Shown here: one piece after another, positions 57,247 to 64,000 of the stretch
Layout of the letters: each line of letters opens with the position of its first letter
Position numbering within the stretch: position 1 is the stretch's first letter
From: Aplectana chamaeleonis
Lineage: Eukaryota; Nematoda; Chromadorea; Rhabditida; Cosmocercidae
Direction: 5' to 3'
Assembly (NCBI GenBank): GCA_029168955.1
Contig: JAPDOI010000117.1
Coordinates: forward strand, 1-64,000
DNA length: 64,000 nucleotides
The notes under the pieces: generated by a model
Database searches by the model: none
The model's input: the letters and a program-made list of their open reading frames with translations, nothing else
What the model was told of the DNA's origin: nothing
Program-made: the position numbers and the translations under genes

Positions 57247-57805
57247 ATTGCTGAAGGCGGTGTTCACGATTAAAACTGAGTTCTACTTTCCGTTTTTTTG
57301 TGCAGGTAGGACCACGAAGAAGAGGTTACTAAGGAAAAGTTCCCACAAAACTCTCAAATACCGAAGAAAAACTGTCCAAAGAAACCTCTGAAATGTTCAA
57401 TTACGCATGTTTGGGGACTGCGGACAAAGCTTTAAACCTAACGTAAGCAATGGTTTCGCGCTTCATGCATACATGAGTTTGTTTTCGATTCTTATTACCC
57501 TGTTTTTATTTTGTTTTCAAAATTTCAAAAAATAGTGGGCCAATGCAGAAGCTTGGAAGCTAGAATGTTCAGCGATAAAAAATATTCAAAATGCGGCAAC
57601 TGTTCCTCTGGTGAAACAAACACAGGACAACTGTTATATGACATGGGCGAGGTGATTCAATGAGTTTGCTGGTTCAGGAGATTTTCACCCACTTCCTGGC
57701 CATTCTTCGGCGTACTTCCGTTCTTACTCCTCTAATAGGGACCCAAAGGTTCCTTTCTTTGCCAAAAAAATCTGGCAACGTTTTCATCGTGAATGCTGCC
57801 ATTAA
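57247..57805. mobile_element. TIR element, family AAGGCAGTGTTCACGAT, copy 1
   Basis: The left end GAAGGCGGTGTTCACGATTA and right end TCATCGTGAATGCTGCC are inverted. The interior matches 58194-58785 block by block. Confidence 0.6.
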
Positions 57806-58193
57806 GAAAACATTTACGCAAAGAATCTGTAGCCTTCAGAGGCAGTGTTCATGATGGAAAGTTCTCGAGTAATCACAGAAATCGAAAGATCTGGGGCCCA
57901 TCGCAACAATAAAGTCGAAGGAAAACTGTGAAAGCTAGTCGTTAATAGAAGTCCTACACAGTCCCAAAACCTCACTGTGGCATGCCCGCCACGCCCACTT
58001 CCTCGGTAACTGTCGAGGGCATGCCACATTCAAGCGGTATGTGATTACTGCAGACTCGTTTTCAGCCGTTTTTAAGCATTATTGTGGCAATGAGCCTTGG
58101 ACCTCTCAATTTTCGGTGGAAACTCAAAGAATGCCTTTTCTCGTGAACATTGCCCACGAGTGCGCCAACAGAAGGCGCTTGCAAGTGTTGCCT

Positions 58194-58785
58194 TAAGGCA
58201 GTGCTCACGATAAAACACTGTTTTATAGTTTTCGATGTCTTTGGGTAGGTAAGTCCATTAAGAAGAGGTTAATAGGAAAAAGTCGCCACAGAGCAATCAA
58301 ATACCGGAGAATAACTGTTTAAAGAAATTTCTGAAAAAAATAGTATGCTTGCTTGTGTATTTCCCGGACGTCAGGTTCGATGCGCTGCACGCAGGCTGAC
58401 TGCGTACAACACATCGGACCTGACGTAGGGGAAATGGTTTCGCGCTTCAAAATTCTTAGGTAAGTGGCTTTGCTTTCTGTTTCCTGTACCGAAAATCCTT
58501 TAAGAAATAAGAGGGGCTAATGTATGTACATGCTGGGATGTAAGATCATTTCGTGGTGAAGAATATTCAAAAATTCGGTGCCTGTTCCTACGGTAAAACG
58601 AATTCAGGACAACTGCTATAGGACGGGGGGGGGTGACCCGATGGGCCGGCTGGGCCGCGGGATTTTGACCCACATCTTGCCCGTTTTTGGCCGTTCTTTG
58701 TTCTCAGGCTTGCTTAGATACACCCAAAGCTCAGGTTTTAGCCAAAAAAAAAGGCAATTTTTTCATCGTGAGCACTGCCTCCAAC
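58194..58785. mobile_element. TIR element, family AAGGCAGTGTTCACGAT, copy 2
   Basis: Left end AAGGCAGTGCTCACGATAAA, right end TCATCGTGAGCACTGCC. Same interior as copy 1 (CAGGACAACTG, TTTCGCGCTTCA), with a separate hairpin at 58368-58426. Confidence 0.6.
58368..58426. repeat. 27-bp-arm imperfect hairpin
   Basis: ACGTCAGGTTCGATGCGCTG ... pairs with CATCGGACCTGACGT around a 5-nt loop GCTGA. Several differences are of the G-U type. Confidence 0.6.
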
Positions 58786-59018
58786 GCTGCCAATATTTTC
58801 TGGTTAAAGATAACCATGAGACTTTTGAGTGTCGAAGTGGTAGAATTGATTGATTGTCAACAAGACGATTGACTGAAGATGTTGTAGCCTCTCATTTCCT
58901 TCTGATCGTGAAAAGAAACTCGGAGCAAATCCATTACCCTAAGCAGAAATCCTCCTGAACCGAGTTTCGTGTAGCCCACATGCTGGGTGATTTCCTGAAC
59001 AATTTTCACTCGTATCTG

Positions 59019-59396
59019 CTAAAGAGCTCGTTCAGGATTTCGAATGGAAGGGGCTGAACGTGCTCTGAGCCCTTGAGAGCACCGTTTTCTCGACAAGTTG
59101 AGTGCTGAGCTATCGTCGGTGAGGTCACAAGTCGCCCGCTCCTCCATCGTCACTGCCAGCCAACCAAGTGGCTCTTCAGTACGCATAATTGTCATTGACT
59201 GCTGAGGGTCGCTGTGGGAAGAGTAGAGAAGTAGGCGAAAATCGCCCGTCCGCATAGTCGCGCCTTCTAGTGGAAACGATGGCCCTCTCTCATCATTACT
59301 ACCGCTCTTGACGACTCCAAAGGACTCCTCCAGAGCGACTCTGAAGAGGTGACTTGGGAGCATTTCTGCCCCCGCAGCCGTCCTCCAGTGGCGGGA
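59019..59396 (-). other. Unclassified 115-codon open frame
   Basis: The minus frame ends at 59019 and has balanced composition (SHLFRVALEESFGVVKSG ... SAPSIRNPERAL). A CAG lies 2 nt before its ATG. It could be a terminal exon, but no homology, partner exon or family is recognised. Confidence 0.2.
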
Positions 59397-60222
59397 AGTT
59401 CTCTTTGCAAGTTATTTGTGCCTTTCTGAGTGTCTTTTCCCACACCATGGGTTTGTACTTTGTGTCGCTTGCTGAGTCAGCGGACTTTTATCCGACCTGG
59501 AAGAAGTAACATTTTATTCATACAATTTGACCTAACCTCAAAAGAGTTATGAATGCTTTCGGGAAAAATCTCGATTTATTGCGTTCGGTTCCTGTTGGCT
59601 TATCACAGGAGATTTCGGGAAGCCTCAAGGTCTGCTTCCGAGTACATATCGTGCAATTTTTTGAGCGCTGAATGTCCGGCCCAGTTTCTTTCGTATTTCC
59701 GCCACTTATCCAATGAAAGCACTACATTTACAGGTTTTCTCTTTCCATTTCAACTCTTTCCTTAATTTTCGTTTTATCGTTGATTTTTTTCCCATTACCG
59801 TATCACCTGAGGGTGGGCCACCGGGGGATCTTTTTAACTCATTCTTTTAAAAAGCCTCAATCAGAGGAAGTGGTTAAAATAGAGGGATGGACTCCGATTT
59901 TAGGCTAAAATTATTTCGAGTCGTGGACAAAAAAGATTTACTGATCAAACACAAATGGGATAAAATATGTCCAACGTTTAAATTTACCCGATCACATGTT
60001 TTCAGAGGGGAGGGGTGAGCTCTTTTCCAGCTTCCTCCAATACAGGGCGTAATAATGGGGACGGGTTAAAATACGTGATAAACAGTGCAATGGTAACACT
60101 CTCCCCGGTAAGCGATGCGCTCATGGGTAAGCGAAAATTTTTCAAAAAATTTCAGAAAACAGAAATCGAGTTTGTCAGGAAACAGCAAACAGAAATCAGA
60201 AAATTTTCGGAACTCCAACAGG

Positions 60223-60408
60223 TATGCATATATAGCCATTCTCGAAGTGTTGAAGACGGTCCACGTCGTGCACATGGCAGCGGATGGGTACAGTAATAGA
60301 GAAATATCGCAGTCATATACGAGAACCCTAACATGTTCCATTGCTTCGCTGCCTACGTGGAGCACGTGGACCGGCTTGAAAAATTCGAGAAAGGCTATAC
60401 ATATGCAT
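60223..60408. mobile_element. Palindromic MITE inside a long open frame
   Basis: TATGCATATATAGCCATTCT ... CGGTCCACGTCGTGCAC is mirrored by GTGGAGCACGTGGACCGGC ... GGCTATACATATGCAT; arms of about 52 bp. This explains why both strands are open here (210 and 190 codons). Confidence 0.6.
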
Positions 60409-61179
60409 GATTCAAATGTTCTCCATGTTCCTTTGGATCCAAATCGGACAAGCGTGCTACCAATATATCGATCCCGTAAGGATCGCAGGGCGGGTTGGGT
60501 TTTGGCGTGGATCGAACACTGGTCGCATACGGCTACAACAGCGCCTCCCGCCACTAAGACACAAGCGCCTGAGTCACTTTTGGAAATTTCAACACGCCAA
60601 CGAGTTTTTCTTACTAAGGATGGACGTGATGAGAACATCCTTTTCAGCCTAAGTTGTGGTTTGCCTAGGACGCAAGACGAGATGATTATGAGTAAAGTTA
60701 GAGAATTCCGGGCATCTATAAAATACTTCTCCAGATGGGGTATCTAGTACTATGCAGTGTAAATACTTGATGAACTCGATCAAATGTACAAGTACATAGC
60801 AGCATACAAAGATGTAGCTCAATCAAGAAAATGGTAGAGTTGGCATAAAACTCGCTCACGCTGCCTCTCGATACGAGTTCGTGCTAACACATCGGTAGAA
60901 GGAATCTTGGGAACGGTTCTACATCATAACCGTCAACCAGCTCGTCATGTTGAAACACATCTTATGCTACACGGCTTGTGGCTGTGAAAGTGCGCATAGG
61001 CTTTCTGCCACAAACGCGATAACCCTGGCTCGCAAGTCACTGGGGCCTATCATTGGAAAAACACAGATTATTGACTTTTCTGATTTTTTTCTGGTTTTCG
61101 CCAATTTCACACCCCTGGATGCGATGCAGGTTCGAGTCCTGCCTGACCTCTAAATTTTTTTTCAACTCAGCTACTACCT

Positions 61180-62010
61180 TGTGATATCGTACGATACTCA
61201 GTACTCACACGGGGTGTTGAACATGAATTTATGCTCGGTTTTGGACTTTCAGATTAATAATATAGATTACATACTGTGAGTGGTCGAAGTTACTTATTTA
61301 ACCGGAATCCCTCACAAAGTAAGTGTTCAGAGCATTAAACGCACCTTTGAAAACGGAATACATTGTTAATGTCTATTGGACCTCTATGTATAGTAAAACT
61401 GCATTGTATCCCATCTCGAGCTGCTGGTTCCGAGCAGAGATATGAAATCATCGTGCAAGTTTTATTTTGCTTTTTTGAAGAATTATATTCGGATAACGAT
61501 CAAAACTTGTATGTGTGGGTTGATTATGGAGTTCAAAACGAATTTGGGGCCCGTTTCTAAAATTCTGAGAATTACTGTGGATAACGGTGGGTCCCATACC
61601 ATTAAGAAGGCAAAACCTATCTTAGTGTTTCGAAAATCGAAAAATGAACATCAATTCCGTATTCAGGACTCCAAATACCCTCGCATAGCAACGTTGAGTA
61701 AAATCTGAAACTGACTGAAATACCGTATAGCCACTGTAACCTGACGTAATTTTTCCGAAACCGACAAATGGACCTCAAATTCGTATTAGGCACTCTAATT
61801 AACATTAGCATTAGCAGCGTCGTAGCGTTCCGAAATTGTGAGAAGTCGCGCTTTGCTCTCAAAATTTTCCCCGATGGAAAGCATTCAACTACTTTATTGT
61901 AAGTCTTGGAAAATCGACATATTAACCTCAGATTCATAAGATTTTCAGCACCTCAAATAACCAGCCTCAAAAAGTTTTGGTCAAATCTGATATATTTTTA
62001 AAAACTCTGC
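61180..62010. repeat. Dispersed repeat, family ACGGTAGATTACGGT, copy 4
   Basis: GGGTGTTGAACATGAATTTA, ATTACTGTGGATAACGGTGG and ACCGTATAGCCACTGTAACC; a diverged relative of copies 1-3. Confidence 0.45.
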
Positions 62011-62520
62011 CAAAGACTCCATCACCAGCGTTGCTCATGAATCTGATACTCCTTTTTCGATTTTGAAAATCTGGTTAGAATAGATTGCAGAAATGAGCAT
62101 CCAAAGGTTGCAACTGAATAAATGAATGATCCAAATTTCAAAGACTCATCGATTGAAAAAATAATTTGAAGCGCGTGTCTCTAGATTTTCCAGGAGCTGC
62201 ATCTTTTCAAAAGCCCCTTCTCGAAAATTTCATGTTAATGACTTTTCAAACACCGTCTTTTTAAGATTCCTTATGAATAAATTAGTTGACCCACAGCTCG
62301 AATATAATCGTGCTGAGGTGAAAACTGGTGGTGCCGGGACCCGTGGTCCCAGCACGATTCTAAGTGTGTTGTGTGTCTCAACAGCGATTGTCTGCAACAC
62401 CCAATGTGGCTTGTGGCCAAAGACTCCATGACTCCCTAGGTACGGATCCTAAGGTGTTATGGACCAGAGGCCTTAGTGTGCCGGACGGCGACACCTTTAT
62501 GCAATGTGCGGGATACTTTC

Positions 62521-62547
62521 GCGATATAGTTGTGCACGCTATATCGC
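62521..62547. repeat. Perfect 9-bp hairpin
   Basis: GCGATATAG and CTATATCGC arms with loop TTGTGCACG. Confidence 0.6.
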
Positions 62548-62949
62548 TCGCACGTTCCCTGTGTACACTCAAACGTCTGCTGGGTTCAGTAGAAGCAGGG
62601 GCACCAACGAGCAGGTACCAACAGACTTGTATACACACCCCCAACACCCAATGTGCATTTCACAACGATATGGACGATTCCTAACGTTATTTCAAAAAAA
62701 AAGGGAAAAGGAAAAGAGTGGCCCATGTTTGTGTCAAGCACTTCAAGGAGTCTTCTTTACCATGAAAATGTTTTTCTCGGCTTTCTGAAAGTTAAATATG
62801 TGGTGCCGTTCCAGAACATCTGTTTCCCAACTGAGTCCACTTAATAAATTTATTGGCACTTTCAAGCATCTTGACTGGGGAGGGCTCAGGTGCATGAGAT
62901 ATGCGTTGTGCATACAGAGATTGAATCTATGTAGAGTGCGCGCAATCAT

Positions 62950-63409
62950 TTTAGTCTGAGGAGTGGACGGGGCCGCGAAGGTAGATCACCCCACGCTAAT
63001 CGAAACGCCATTCTCCAGTGAGGCCGCCAACTCAGAAGTTTTTCAACAACTTAACATCCACTAATTCAACAACTTAACGATTGCCTCGTTAAGTTGTCGA
63101 TAAGGCGTCGGAACGTTGTAGAGAGGCGTCCATCAACTTGTCCTAAGGTAGGCCTCAACTTGACCTAGAGTAGGTCTCTAGTTGTTCAAAGCCGGTTTCA
63201 GCAACTTGTTGCCTCCTTATCATTAAGTGAAAAACTTCCTTTCAACTACTTGTCGGTCATCTACTATCAAGATTAAACAGCTGTTTCTAACTGCTTGTTT
63301 CTGGCTCTAATCAACAACTTAAAGACGTCTTTTTCAACAAGTGCTCCCTTTTTAACTAGTTAAATACTTCTTTCCAACTACTTTTCTCCCACTTATCAAC
63401 AAGAATACA
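62950..63409. repeat. Region of scattered CAACTTGT/ACAAGTTG motifs
   Basis: TTCAACAACTTAAC occurs twice (63041 and 63065) and its mirror GTTAAGTTGTCGA follows. Diverged copies continue to 63400. No gene. Confidence 0.4.
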
Positions 63410-63558
63410 CTATACTAGGCATCGAATAGGTTCGAATCATCCAATAAATGAATTTTCCTCATTTTGCCCAGGCCCGACTTATGAGAAGTCCCTTACTGAC
63501 ACTCGTGAGGAAAATTCATTTATCGAATAATCCGGAACCATTCGATGCCCAAGTATAG
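63410..63558. mobile_element. Palindromic MITE (CTATACT ends)
   Basis: CTATACTAGGCATCGAAT ... AATGAATTTTCCTCA is mirrored by TGAGGAAAATTCATTTATCG ... GCATCGAATGG..., giving 50-bp arms around a 45-bp centre. Flanking TA is compatible with a TA target. Confidence 0.75.
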
Positions 63559-64000
63559 AACACATCACTCGCCAGAGAATTGAAAACCACAAGAAAATAT
63601 TTTATCAATATCATAAGGGATCACAATTACTCTCTGAGAATACAAAATCGTCTAAAGCCATCATTCTATGGATAGAATAAAATCGGTTATGGCACATGAA
63701 ATAAAAGAGGGAACAGAATTAAGAAAAGCATTGGCCAATCACATCGCCTCATTTTTTTCGGAGTATCATGTCGTAGGCGTCATCCAGCTTCATCGTTGCA
63801 TGGCGTCATCTTCACACTTTCTTCATAATATTCGTTCCCGGACATATCCTGCCTGAATTAAATGTGGTAGGGTAACGTTGAACAGCCAAGGCGATTGACT
63901 TTGCTTGAATTTCACCTCCAAATCATTTCAAAATTCATAAACCCCATCCATTTATATTTTTATATGTCCTATTTTTATTTTTTATCTTTATAGCTATAGT

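Noticed and set aside
60066..60747. 210-codon + frame and 190-codon minus frame over the same DNA
   Set aside because: The region contains a MITE-like palindrome (60223-60408), no family motif is present, and both strands are open equally.
61120..61150. Perfect T-arm-like GCAGGTTCGAGTCCTGC with a downstream T run
   Set aside because: No D arm, anticodon arm or acceptor stem at the right distance upstream.
1..64000. CRISPR arrays, bacterial operons, prophage
   Set aside because: Tandem repeats here have no unique spacers of constant length and the gene structures are intron-split.

Overview
The window is eukaryotic and most likely from a clade V (strongylid-type) nematode. The evidence is small exons with clean GT-AG boundaries in introns of up to 6 kb loaded with transposons, acceptors lying directly before start codons (the pattern expected for spliced-leader trans-splicing), a 22-nt stretch at 5758-5779 that matches nematode SL1 at 20 of 22 positions, and retroelement families (RTE, a jockey/I-like LINE, a Penelope-like element) typical of such genomes. 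The exact species cannot be told from the sequence alone. No bacterial-type operon, CRISPR array or intact rRNA/tRNA gene was seen.

Three host genes, all on the + strand, occupy 6-44 kb. (1) An SRP68 orthologue (signal recognition particle 68 kDa subunit), 14 exons from 6075 to 16860; its phases are consistent throughout, except for an apparent one-base frameshift in the last exon and one GC-AG intron. (2) A gene for a small PX-domain protein, six exons, 19314-28976, with an AATAAA about 90 bp after the stop. (3) A gene for a MIT-domain plus degenerate-kinase protein of the RPS6KC1/RPS6KL1 family, 14 exons, 34187-43975. Genes 2 and 3 together carry the PX, MIT and kinase modules that are joined in one polypeptide in vertebrate RPS6KC1. 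Either that gene is split here, or the two are a neighbouring (possibly polycistronic) pair.

Introns and flanks are a transposon graveyard: four 3' ends of one LINE family with GAA-repeat tails (7.7, 11.5, 20.8 and 22.8 kb), a dead mariner (20.1-20.8 kb) next to an RTE fragment (21.0-21.9 kb), and a nearly full-length Penelope-like element with inverted 475-bp terminal repeats carrying hammerhead-like cores (24.37-27.41 kb). At least six families of short palindromic non-autonomous elements are also present. A 41-44-bp TTCGAA-rich satellite recurs at four places (0, 2, 55 and 56 kb), and a long polypyrimidine minisatellite lies at 17.9-18.4 kb.

From 44 kb to 64 kb I find no convincing host gene. 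The stretch is made of dispersed repeats, MITE-like palindromes, satellite and AT-rich unique sequence. Most long open frames there are low-complexity or lie inside palindromic elements.
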